From Spirochaetales bacterium (GTDB lineage Bacteria; Spirochaetota; Spirochaetia; Sphaerochaetales; Sphaerochaetaceae): a stretch of DNA of 7,390 nucleotides. This document shows, one piece after another, positions 1 to 6,367 of the stretch. The stretch spans positions 1-7,390 of the forward strand of contig JALFYG010000257.1 in assembly GCA_022784805.1 (NCBI GenBank), read 5' to 3'. Position 1 is the first letter of the stretch, and the number at the start of each line of letters is the position of its first letter. The notes beneath the pieces were generated by a model that saw only the letters and a program-made list of their open reading frames with translations, made no database searches and was not told the DNA's origin. The translations under genes were made by a program, and so were the position numbers.

Positions 1-797
1 CCTACGTCATTCTTATCTTCTTCGCCATTATGGCCATTGCACCTCTTGCTTGGCTTATAATGAGCTCCTTCAAGACAAGCCAGGACTACCAGACCAATAG
101 ACTTGGACTACCAAAGACATTCTTCTGGCAGAACTACAGGGATTCTTGGACAAGAGGTCACTTCGGCACATATATCATAAACAGTGTCATCTACACTTCC
201 ATCACAGTAGTCTTCGTACTGGTATTCGGACTTATGAGCGGCTTTGCATTTGCAAAGATCAAGATGAAGAGCACAAAGATTCTCTATGGCTCCTATGTCA
301 TAGGTATTCTCATGACTCTTCAGTCAATCATGATTCCGCTCTTTGTCATGATCAACCAGGTGGGCTTGTATGATACAAAGCTTGGTGTCTTGATTCCTTA
401 TATCGGAATTGGATTACCAATGGGTGTCTATCTCTGTACAGAGTACATTAAGAGTGTCCCTGATGCTCTTGTAGAGTCTGCAAGAATCGATGGTGCAAAG
501 TATTTCAGAATCTTTGGGTCCATCATTGTCCCGATGGCAAAGCCAGTCGCAACAACTCTTGCCATCCTCACAATCAGTGGAACATGGAATGAATTCATGC
601 TTATCAACATGCTCACTTCCTCTACAAAGAATAAGTCACTGCCAGTTGGAATCCAGTCATTTGCAGGCGCTCTCTCCACAGACTATGGAAAGCTCTTTGC
701 ATCCCTGGTGATCGGACTTTTGCCAATGCTTCTTTTCTACCTGGTGTTCAGAAAGGAAATTACAAAGGGTGTCGCTGCAGGTGCAGTGAAGGGTTAA
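1..797 (+). CDS. Sugar ABC transporter permease, MalG type (5' end outside window)
   Basis: Inner-membrane subunit of a carbohydrate ABC importer (CUT1 / binding-protein-dependent permease family). The reading frame is open from the left edge (first full codon at 3), so the true start lies upstream; the ATG at 30 falls inside the first membrane helix and is not a start. About 264 residues are visible, so probably only 10-20 are missing. Six hydrophobic segments can be read: IFFAIMAIAPLAWLIM at the left edge, then around SVIYTSITVVFVLVFG, GSYVIGILMTLQSIMIPL, GVLIPYIGIGLPMGVYL, TLAILTISGTWNEFML and LFASLVIGLLPMLLFYLVF. The cytoplasmic EAA loop that docks the ATPase is clear at about 474-540 (ESARIDGA, then IIVPMAKP; the family Gly is at 492-494 and the Pro at 531-533). 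The end, GAVKG, is typical of MalG-type proteins. The solute-binding protein gene follows 67 bases later. A MalF-type partner is expected upstream. The sugar cannot be told from this subunit. Confidence 0.95.
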   Translation, partial: YVILIFFAIMAIAPLAWLIMSSFKTSQDYQTNRLGLPKTFFWQNYRDSWTRGHFGTYIINSVIYTSITVVFVLVFGLMSGFAFAKIKMKSTKILYGSYVIGILMTLQSIMIPLFVMINQVGLYDTKLGVLIPYIGIGLPMGVYLCTEYIKSVPDALVESARIDGAKYFRIFGSIIVPMAKPVATTLAILTISGTWNEFMLINMLTSSTKNKSLPVGIQSFAGALSTDYGKLFASLVIGLLPMLLFYLVFRKEITKGVAAGAVKG

Positions 798-802
798 TGG
801 TA

Positions 803-824
803 ATCACGCGATTCGTCGCATGAT
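803..824 (+). other. Imperfect hairpin between permease and binding-protein genes
   Basis: ATCA pairs with TGAT and GCGA pairs with TCGC around a TTCG loop, with one C-A mismatch between the two helices. No T run follows (ATAAATTTATTGG), so it does not look like an intrinsic terminator. A hairpin here could be an RNA-processing or 3'-end-stabilising element giving separate control of the highly expressed binding protein. That role is inference, and the structure is short enough to occur by chance. Confidence 0.3.
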
Positions 825-850
825 ATAAATTTATTGGAAAAATCATCAAA

Positions 851-856
851 AGGAGG
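851..856 (+). promoter_or_regulatory. Strong Shine-Dalgarno that decides the start of the binding-protein gene
   Basis: AGGAGG lies 8 bases before the ATG at 865 and only 5 bases before an in-frame TTG at 862. The ATG has the better codon and spacing, and starts the signal peptide directly with MKK, so 865 is preferred over 862. Confidence 0.8.
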
Positions 857-864
857 AAAATTTG

Positions 865-2202
865 ATGAAAAAAATTACAGTTGTTCTCCTCGTATTGGCT
901 ATGGTAACATCCATGGTTTTCGCTCAGGGCGGTACAGAATCATCCAGCGGAAAGACAACAATTAGGGTTTTGAACTACATCGACATGTCAGAACCAAACA
1001 GCGCAAACGAAGTTGAGATGGTATGGAACGAATTCTCCAGACTTCACCCAGAAATTGAGGTTATCAGAGAAGACCTCTTCAACGAACCATTCCACATGAA
1101 GGTCGAATCTTATGCAGCTCAGGGCAACCTCCCAGACGTTCTCTACTGCTGGCCAAGTGGAAGATCTGCTACACTCCACAACGAAGGACTTATCAAGGAC
1201 CTCACACCATTCTTGGAAGCTGATGGAATCCTCGACGACTATGCTCCAACAACAACAGCTCCTCAGATTGGCGGATTCCTCGGTGAACTTCCAAACGGAA
1301 TCACAGCTACATCCATGATGTTCGTCAACACAAAGGTTCTCAGAGACAACGGACTCGAAATTCCAAAGACATATGATGATCTTAAGGCAATGGTTCCAGT
1401 TCTCAACGCTAAGGGAATCGAAGTTGTCCAGATGGATTGTAAAGATGGTTGGGTAATGCAGTCTTGTCTCTTCTCTCTCCTCGCTGGTAGATTCGGCGGA
1501 GCTGACTGGTATGACAGACTTGCTGCAGGCGAGATCGATTTCGAAGATGAATGGTTCATCAACGCTCTCACAGTCCTCGACAACCTCTACAAAGATGGAA
1601 TCATCAACCGCAACACTCTCTCTATCGGCTACGGTTCAGGACGCGGTGACTTCGCAAACGGAAAGGCTGCTTTCTATATCGACGGCGACTGGGCTTGCGG
1701 CGCATTCCAGACAGATATCACAACTGGCCAGGCTCTCTTCTCCCCAGAAGCTCAGGAAACAGATATCGAACTCATGAACTTCCCAGCAGTTGACGGTGAA
1801 GTTATCCACGAATCTAACTCTGTTGTCGTAGGAACAGGTTGGGCTATGTCTGCTGACATTCCTGCAGGAAGCGCAGAAGAAGCTGCTGCATGGGAACTCA
1901 TCAAGTACCTCGAAGGCGAGTATGTACAGACTTACAGACTCACAACTGGTGCTGCATTCCCATCACTCACAACAATCGACGTTGCTCAGGTTTGTGAAGA
2001 CAATGGACTCGAACCACTCGTTGCTAAGAGATCTGACTGGTATGGAAGAATCCAGGTTGCTACACCTGTTATCGACGGTGTCCTCGATCCAGCAGTCTAC
2101 GAAGTCATCAACACTGTTCTTGCTGAAATCGGTCTTGGAAAGACAGATGTCAAGACAGCTGCTAAGACAGTCAACGACGCTTGGAAGGCTTGGAAGAACT
2201 AA
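865..2202 (+). CDS. Extracellular sugar-binding protein of an ABC importer (SBP family 1 type)
   Basis: Captures the sugar in the periplasm and delivers it to the membrane permeases. It has 445 residues, normal for CUT1 oligosaccharide-binding proteins. The N-terminus is a classic signal peptide: MKK, hydrophobic core ITVVLLVLAMVTSMV, then FA|QGG with likely signal peptidase I cleavage after Ala. There is no lipobox cysteine, so it should be a free periplasmic protein. The mature chain opens with a Gly/Thr/Ser-rich linker, then a beta strand (TIRVLNYI) and the family-like segment MVWNEFSRLHPEIEV. Other family-like stretches are LPDVLYCW, FVNTKVLRDNGLEIPKTYDDL and GKAAFYIDGDW. It follows the permease gene, so it probably belongs to the same operon although it comes after the permease rather than before it. 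Codon choice is strongly biased (Asn almost always AAC, Thr mostly ACA, Leu mostly CTC), as expected for an abundant protein. Substrate is not readable from the sequence; the neighbouring glycosidases suggest a GlcNAc- or mannose-containing oligosaccharide. Confidence 0.93.
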   Translation: MKKITVVLLVLAMVTSMVFAQGGTESSSGKTTIRVLNYIDMSEPNSANEVEMVWNEFSRLHPEIEVIREDLFNEPFHMKVESYAAQGNLPDVLYCWPSGRSATLHNEGLIKDLTPFLEADGILDDYAPTTTAPQIGGFLGELPNGITATSMMFVNTKVLRDNGLEIPKTYDDLKAMVPVLNAKGIEVVQMDCKDGWVMQSCLFSLLAGRFGGADWYDRLAAGEIDFEDEWFINALTVLDNLYKDGIINRNTLSIGYGSGRGDFANGKAAFYIDGDWACGAFQTDITTGQALFSPEAQETDIELMNFPAVDGEVIHESNSVVVGTGWAMSADIPAGSAEEAAAWELIKYLEGEYVQTYRLTTGAAFPSLTTIDVAQVCEDNGLEPLVAKRSDWYGRIQVATPVIDGVLDPAVYEVINTVLAEIGLGKTDVKTAAKTVNDAWKAWKN

Positions 2203-2224
2203 GGTTCTGAAAGACAGAATTACG

Positions 2225-2250
2225 GGGCGGGTCCTTGGATCCGCCCTTTT
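2225..2250 (+). terminator. Rho-independent terminator / attenuator after the binding-protein gene
   Basis: GGGCGGGTC (2225-2233) pairs with GATCCGCCC (2238-2246) with one G-T wobble; the next C-G pair is probably open, leaving a CTTG tetraloop. TTTT follows at 2247-2250. The stem is strong but the T run is short, so termination may be partial. It begins 22 bases after the stop codon, and the ribosome-binding site of the GH20 gene starts only 7 bases after the T run. No promoter is apparent between the hairpin and that gene, so the GH20 gene is probably expressed by read-through. The hairpin would both protect the binding-protein mRNA and lower enzyme expression. Confidence 0.8.
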
Positions 2251-2268
2251 ATCAGACAAAGGAATATT

Positions 2269-3645
2269 ATGAAAACTATCGATTGTCTTCTTACACCTAG
2301 AATTGAATCGGAAAATGTAAAATTTGATACACTTATTGGATACCCTCTTGATGTGGAGAAGGTGATTTGTGATGAAAATAGAGTAGTCATCTCAAAAGAT
2401 AAGATTGTCCTCAAGGGAAAGGGAAAAGACGAAGTTGCACTTGCCGAGGGATATATCAAGCAGCTCTCTCTTATTTTCGACGGTTCCCTTCCTGTATGCT
2501 CTTTCTCCTACTATTCCCCTGCCTATAGATATAGGGGCTTTCATATCGACTGTGTCAGACACTTTGTTACAAGAGAAGAGCTATTGAGAATAATTGATGC
2601 CATGAGCCTTGTTGGCTTTAACTATTTCCACTGGCATCTTACAGATGACCAGGGCTGGAGATTCCCTGTCCCCGGTTACGATAAACTGAAAGAAATCTCA
2701 TCAACAAGATATATATATGATAATAATGACCAAAAACATGTTCATCAGGGCTTCTATGAAAGAGAAGATTTGGAATATGTAAACGAGTATTGTAAGGAAA
2801 GAGGAATAACTGTCATTCCTGAAATCGAGACTCCGGGACATGCAGAGGCCCTTCTTGCGGCTTATCCAGAGTTTGGATGCACAGGAAACAAGATAGATGT
2901 CCAGAACAACTGGGGTGTCTTCGAGAATGTGATGAACCCATCCTCAGGAGAACTTTGGGAGTTCCTGGATGCTGCCATCAAGGAGCTGGCATCTATCTTT
3001 GACGGACCATTTATCCACATCGGCGGAGACGAATGCCCTCATGTTCAGTGGGAGGATCATCCAGGATGCAGACTAATTATGGAAGAAAATGGCCTCAAGA
3101 ATACTTCTGAGCTTCAGGGTTGGTTTACGTCCCGTGTAAGCTCAATTGTAAAAAAGTATGGAAAACGAGCCATTGGCTGGGACGAAGTTGTTGATGCTCC
3201 TGAAATCGACAAGGACGTGGTGGTCATGAGCTGGAGAGGCCTTAACGGTGCCCGTACTGCTTCTTCTCGTGGACATAATGTTATTCTTTGCCCGGAAAAC
3301 GGTGGATGTTATATGGACCGTTATCCATCAAAGGAATCATGGGAACTGGGAAATCTAAGCCTCTCCATTCCTAAGGACTCCTATGACCTCGATATTTCCA
3401 TGAAGGAGTTGGAGGAAGAGAGACGAAGTCTCATCCTTGGTGCCCAGTGCTGTGTATGGGGCGAAAAGCTCCATAGTGGAAGGGAAATGGAGTTTATGAT
3501 ATTCCCTCGTGCTTATATCCTTGCTGAGAACCTTTGGCTTGGAGAAGAGAGAAAGGATTGGGAGAGCCTCAAGAAAAGAAAAGATATCTTGGGACTCATA
3601 TCCTGGAAGAAAGATATACTGTGTAACCCAGGTAAATGGGAATAA
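2269..3645 (+). CDS. GH20 beta-N-acetylhexosaminidase, cytoplasmic
   Basis: Removes terminal beta-linked GlcNAc (or GalNAc) by substrate-assisted catalysis, the 2-acetamido group acting as nucleophile. It has 458 residues, compact for the family. Residues about 1-85 look like the small GH20b-type N-terminal domain; the rest is the catalytic TIM barrel. Signatures visible: YRGFHIDCVRHF, with the sugar-binding Arg near residue 89; HWHLTDDQGWR (121-131); PEIETPGHAEA; the catalytic pair Asp254-Glu255 in HIGGDECP; GWDE (Trp304); YMD (Tyr348, Asp350), matching the pair that holds the acetamido group in studied enzymes; and VWGE (Trp397, Glu399), matching the aglycone and O4/O6 contacts. All key positions are present, so it should be active. 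There is no signal peptide, so it should act on imported oligosaccharides in the cytoplasm. The ATG at 2269 has AAAGGA just upstream with about 5 bases spacing. The exact linkage and sugar preference cannot be decided here. Confidence 0.95.
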   Translation: MKTIDCLLTPRIESENVKFDTLIGYPLDVEKVICDENRVVISKDKIVLKGKGKDEVALAEGYIKQLSLIFDGSLPVCSFSYYSPAYRYRGFHIDCVRHFVTREELLRIIDAMSLVGFNYFHWHLTDDQGWRFPVPGYDKLKEISSTRYIYDNNDQKHVHQGFYEREDLEYVNEYCKERGITVIPEIETPGHAEALLAAYPEFGCTGNKIDVQNNWGVFENVMNPSSGELWEFLDAAIKELASIFDGPFIHIGGDECPHVQWEDHPGCRLIMEENGLKNTSELQGWFTSRVSSIVKKYGKRAIGWDEVVDAPEIDKDVVVMSWRGLNGARTASSRGHNVILCPENGGCYMDRYPSKESWELGNLSLSIPKDSYDLDISMKELEEERRSLILGAQCCVWGEKLHSGREMEFMIFPRAYILAENLWLGEERKDWESLKKRKDILGLISWKKDILCNPGKWE

Positions 3646-3650
3646 AACTT

Positions 3651-3673
3651 AGGCCGCCTTTTTCGGGCGGCCT
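3651..3673. terminator. Bidirectional terminator between convergent GH20 and GH2 genes
   Basis: AGGCCGCC (3651-3658) pairs perfectly with GGCGGCCT (3666-3673) around a 7-base loop (TTTTTCG). It sits 5 bases after the GH20 stop and 5 bases beyond the stop of the mannosidase gene on the other strand. Read on the minus strand it is followed by AAGTTTTATT, a reasonable U-rich tail. On the plus strand the downstream tail (GATTGTT) is poor and the T run lies in the loop, so termination may be better for the minus-strand gene. Confidence 0.78.
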
Positions 3674-3678
3674 GATTG

Positions 3679-6144
3679 TTAGATTCTTGATATATCCATT
3701 ACAGATAGCTCTTCTTTGAACTTCTCCTCGTCAACAGGCTGTTTCGGAGTGAATGTTATAGTCTTACTCTCCCCAGGAAGGACAGTGAAGAAGTTATCTG
3801 AGAACCTGCCGTCGATGTTTCCGCTTTCAACGACAGCGTAGAATGCAGGAGACTTGGCCTCGATCGTGATGGAGAATGAACCGTCGCTTAGCTTTTCAAC
3901 GTTATCGAAGGCGATCCAGCTCTTTTTGATGGAAGAGTTCTTAACTCTCTCCATCAATATGCTTCTCTCTTCCTTCTCCCCGTCGCATATTGTTTCTGCA
4001 ACAACGAAAGTGTTGTCTCTGTTATAAGCAGACTTGTAGAGTTCCTCCACCTCAACGACGCTCATGGATCCGAGGGTAAGGGAGTGGTTTCTCTCTTCGA
4101 GTACATTTCCTTCGTAATCCATTACCCTTACTCTCATCTCAACGTTCTTCTTTTCTTTTGTGTCGTTGACAGCCTTAATGAAGACTCTTCCTTTATCTAT
4201 ATATAATAATGGAGCAACCTGGGCATAGAAGTGCTTCACTGCATAGTGGAGAGCCTTCCATCTTCCGTTGTATTCAATGCTGGACCAAGAAGCCACAGGC
4301 CAGACATCATTAAGCTGCCAAATGAGAGTTCCCATACAATATGGCATCAAAGAACGCCAGTATGTGACTGCAGTCTCGATGGCAAGAGCCTGCTGGACTT
4401 GGGATAGGTAAAGACTGGACTCAAAGGATGAAGGATACTTAAAGGAGCGTGTGAACTGCTCCATCATTATCTCATTACCTCTGTTATTCTTCTGATGGTG
4501 AAGCATTACAGGAGAAGTAAGATCAAACTGGTCACGTGGGCAGAATGTGTTTACGACCTGCAGAGATGAGAATGACTGATATCCGAACTCAGAACAGAAG
4601 CGGGGCTTTACTGTGTGATAGAAATCGAAGTCCTTTCCTTCATGCCAAACAGACCAGAAGTGCATATCACCTTTGCCGTCACTATGCCAGTTGTCACTAT
4701 AGTCTCCTGGGCCTGCGCAAGGAGAAGATGGCCAGAAGATTCTGTCTGTGTCCTCTTCCATTATGACTCTGCCGACTGTTTCATCATTAAGCTTCTCGTA
4801 ATCCTTAAGATATCTATCCCTATTCTGGATAGTCTCCTCATACCAAGTAAGTGCACCCAAGTCCTCGTTGTTTCCGCACCATAGTGCGATACATGGATGG
4901 CTCTTAAGACGTCTGATCTGGTCTCTCAGCTCTTTCTCAACACTCTTCAGGAACCATTCGTCTGATGGGTATGTGGAGCATGCAAACATCATATCGTGAT
5001 AGAGAAGAATACCTTTTTCATCGCAGAGCTCATAGAAATCTTCCTTCTCATACCAGCCGCCGCCCCAGACACGAATCATATTCATGTTTGCGTCTACTGC
5101 ATCCTGTAAGAGTTCATCATATCTTTCTCTTGTCATACGTGATGGAATTGAATCGAGAGGAATCCAGTTGGCACCCTTTGAGAAGATGTCCCTGTCGTTG
5201 ACAGAAATGGTAAGTTCCTTTCCTCCCATGGTTGCTTCATTCTTAACGCGGAGGGTTCTGAAACCTATCTTTCTCTCCATAACTATGCCGTCAACTGTGA
5301 CTGTTGCTCTATAGAGCTTATGACCACCCATTCCATTTGGCCACCATCTTTCAATGTCTTTCTCGGGAATGAAGAGGAAGAGAGAATACTTATGGGTGCC
5401 TTTCTTTAGTGTGAAGGAGCCTTCTACACTCTTTCCAGCTAGTTCAGCCTTTGCGTCAATAGTTTTTTCTTCAGTTGACTCAATCCAACACTCAAACTCT
5501 ACTTCCCACTTGTCTCCTTTGAGTCTCGGGATAGCAGCAAAGTTCTCAAAGAGAGATGAGCCAGTATTGAAGAGCTTTATGCTTTCATGGATACCGACAC
5601 TCATGATACATGGACCCCAGTCCCAACCAGCGTTGCACTGTGTCTTTCTCACCAGGTTCCTGTTAGGTGAGTCGTTAGGATATCTGGAGCAAGGGATAGG
5701 GTAGGCAAGCTTCTCGTTTCTTTCAGTTGCCAAGCTTTCTGCAGAGCGGAAAGAGAAGGAGATGACATTTTCTCCTTCCTTTAAAAATGGAGTAATATCG
5801 ATAAAGTGGATCTGATGCTCGTTCTCGAATCCTCTTACTTTCTCCCCATTAATAAAAAGGCGAGCCACTGTATCGACTTTTTCCAGTCTCAAAATGGCTC
5901 GCTGCTGTTCTTTCTTCCAAGAAAAAGATCTATAGATTGTCCAATCACCCCTACCAATGAATTGAATATCAAGTTCGTTCTTTCCATAGTATGGGTCTGG
6001 GATAGTATTATTCTTAATCAGAGTGTCATGGACATCGCCAGGGATGGTCATGTCCCATTCCATATTCTCTTTGATGCCCAAACTATTGTCTTCGATTTTA
6101 TCAGCTCTTAGCTTCCAAATGCCGTCAAGAGTTGTTTCTCTCAT
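3679..6144 (-). CDS. GH2 beta-mannosidase, cytoplasmic
   Basis: Releases terminal beta-linked mannose with retention of configuration, from manno-oligosaccharides or from Man-beta-1,4-GlcNAc. Its 821 residues match full-length family members. Domain order: GH2 N-terminal sugar-binding jelly roll (about 1-175), immunoglobulin-like domain (about 180-300), TIM barrel (about 305-620) and C-terminal beta-sandwich domains. The segment CNAGWDWGPCI is typical of beta-mannosidases rather than GH2 beta-galactosidases or glucuronidases. In the barrel: RVWGGGWYE; LWCGNNED with acid/base Glu427; HFWSVWHEGKDF; FCSEFGYQS with nucleophile Glu519; and IWQLNDVWPVASWSSI. The 92-residue gap between the two glutamates is close to that in the Bacteroides enzyme BtMan2A (about 93). 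No signal peptide is visible, so it should act on imported sugar. The start is supported by AGGAGG five bases upstream (6150-6155). It is convergent with the GH20 gene, so it has its own promoter. Exo-glucosaminidase is a less likely GH2 alternative. Confidence 0.95.
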   Translation of the reverse strand: MRETTLDGIWKLRADKIEDNSLGIKENMEWDMTIPGDVHDTLIKNNTIPDPYYGKNELDIQFIGRGDWTIYRSFSWKKEQQRAILRLEKVDTVARLFINGEKVRGFENEHQIHFIDITPFLKEGENVISFSFRSAESLATERNEKLAYPIPCSRYPNDSPNRNLVRKTQCNAGWDWGPCIMSVGIHESIKLFNTGSSLFENFAAIPRLKGDKWEVEFECWIESTEEKTIDAKAELAGKSVEGSFTLKKGTHKYSLFLFIPEKDIERWWPNGMGGHKLYRATVTVDGIVMERKIGFRTLRVKNEATMGGKELTISVNDRDIFSKGANWIPLDSIPSRMTRERYDELLQDAVDANMNMIRVWGGGWYEKEDFYELCDEKGILLYHDMMFACSTYPSDEWFLKSVEKELRDQIRRLKSHPCIALWCGNNEDLGALTWYEETIQNRDRYLKDYEKLNDETVGRVIMEEDTDRIFWPSSPCAGPGDYSDNWHSDGKGDMHFWSVWHEGKDFDFYHTVKPRFCSEFGYQSFSSLQVVNTFCPRDQFDLTSPVMLHHQKNNRGNEIMMEQFTRSFKYPSSFESSLYLSQVQQALAIETAVTYWRSLMPYCMGTLIWQLNDVWPVASWSSIEYNGRWKALHYAVKHFYAQVAPLLYIDKGRVFIKAVNDTKEKKNVEMRVRVMDYEGNVLEERNHSLTLGSMSVVEVEELYKSAYNRDNTFVVAETICDGEKEERSILMERVKNSSIKKSWIAFDNVEKLSDGSFSITIEAKSPAFYAVVESGNIDGRFSDNFFTVLPGESKTITFTPKQPVDEEKFKEELSVMDISRI

Positions 6145-6367
6145 ATTTTCCTCCTTGATAAGACGCTATGAGTTTATAAAGAGTTTCAGTTTTTGGATAT
6201 AGATTCTCTGAACTAACCCCCTTTTTTATAAATAGTTATGAGAAAAATGTTGAGGATTTTCCTCTTGATTAAATTTGAAGAAAAGGAACAGATGACACTA
6301 CTTTTGTACAAAATGTCTTTCGTGATTCTATTAAGCATTTTATAATCATTGAAGGCGGAATCACATT
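6145..6367. promoter_or_regulatory. Divergent intergenic region with candidate promoters
   Basis: A+T-rich gap of 223 bases between divergent genes. For the minus-strand mannosidase the best candidate is a -35-like TCAACA (6253-6248, four of six consensus bases), a 17-base spacer, and a -10-like TATAAA (6230-6225), giving a leader of about 75 bases. For the plus-strand acyltransferase a perfect TATAAT lies at 6341-6346, but no good -35 is found 15-19 bases before it and the leader would be very short. TTGTAC (6304-6309) with TATTAA (6329-6334), 19 bases apart, is an alternative. GAGTTT occurs twice, 11 bases apart (6170-6175 and 6181-6186), in the mannosidase leader and could be a regulator site. 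No convincing small gene or structured RNA is seen. Confidence 0.35.
6150..6155 (-). promoter_or_regulatory. Strong Shine-Dalgarno of the beta-mannosidase gene
   Basis: On the minus strand AGGAGG lies 5 bases before the ATG (6144-6142). The stretch AGGAGGAAAAT is identical to the one before the binding-protein gene, so both mRNAs carry near-consensus initiation sites. This fixes the mannosidase start. Confidence 0.8.

Noticed and set aside
30..32. ATG at 30 as the start of the permease
   Set aside because: The frame is open upstream to the window edge and the ATG lies within the first hydrophobic helix, so the gene continues to the left.
862..864. In-frame TTG as an earlier start for the binding-protein gene
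   Set aside because: It is only 5 bases from AGGAGG and directly followed by an ATG with 8-base spacing; starting at the ATG gives a standard MKK signal peptide.
1263..1583. Minus-strand open frame inside the binding-protein gene (also 1963-2259)
   Set aside because: The Ser-, Arg- and Leu-rich translations are typical of antisense shadows of a codon-biased gene.
4615..4884. Plus-strand open frame inside the mannosidase gene (also those near 4536, 4965, 5084, 5354 and 5806)
   Set aside because: These are antisense frames of a well-supported GH2 gene; their proteins show no recognisable domain and they have no good ribosome-binding sites.
6217..6227. CCCCCTTTTTT run in the divergent region as a terminator
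   Set aside because: There is no matching G-rich arm upstream to form a stem, so it is only a homopolymer run.
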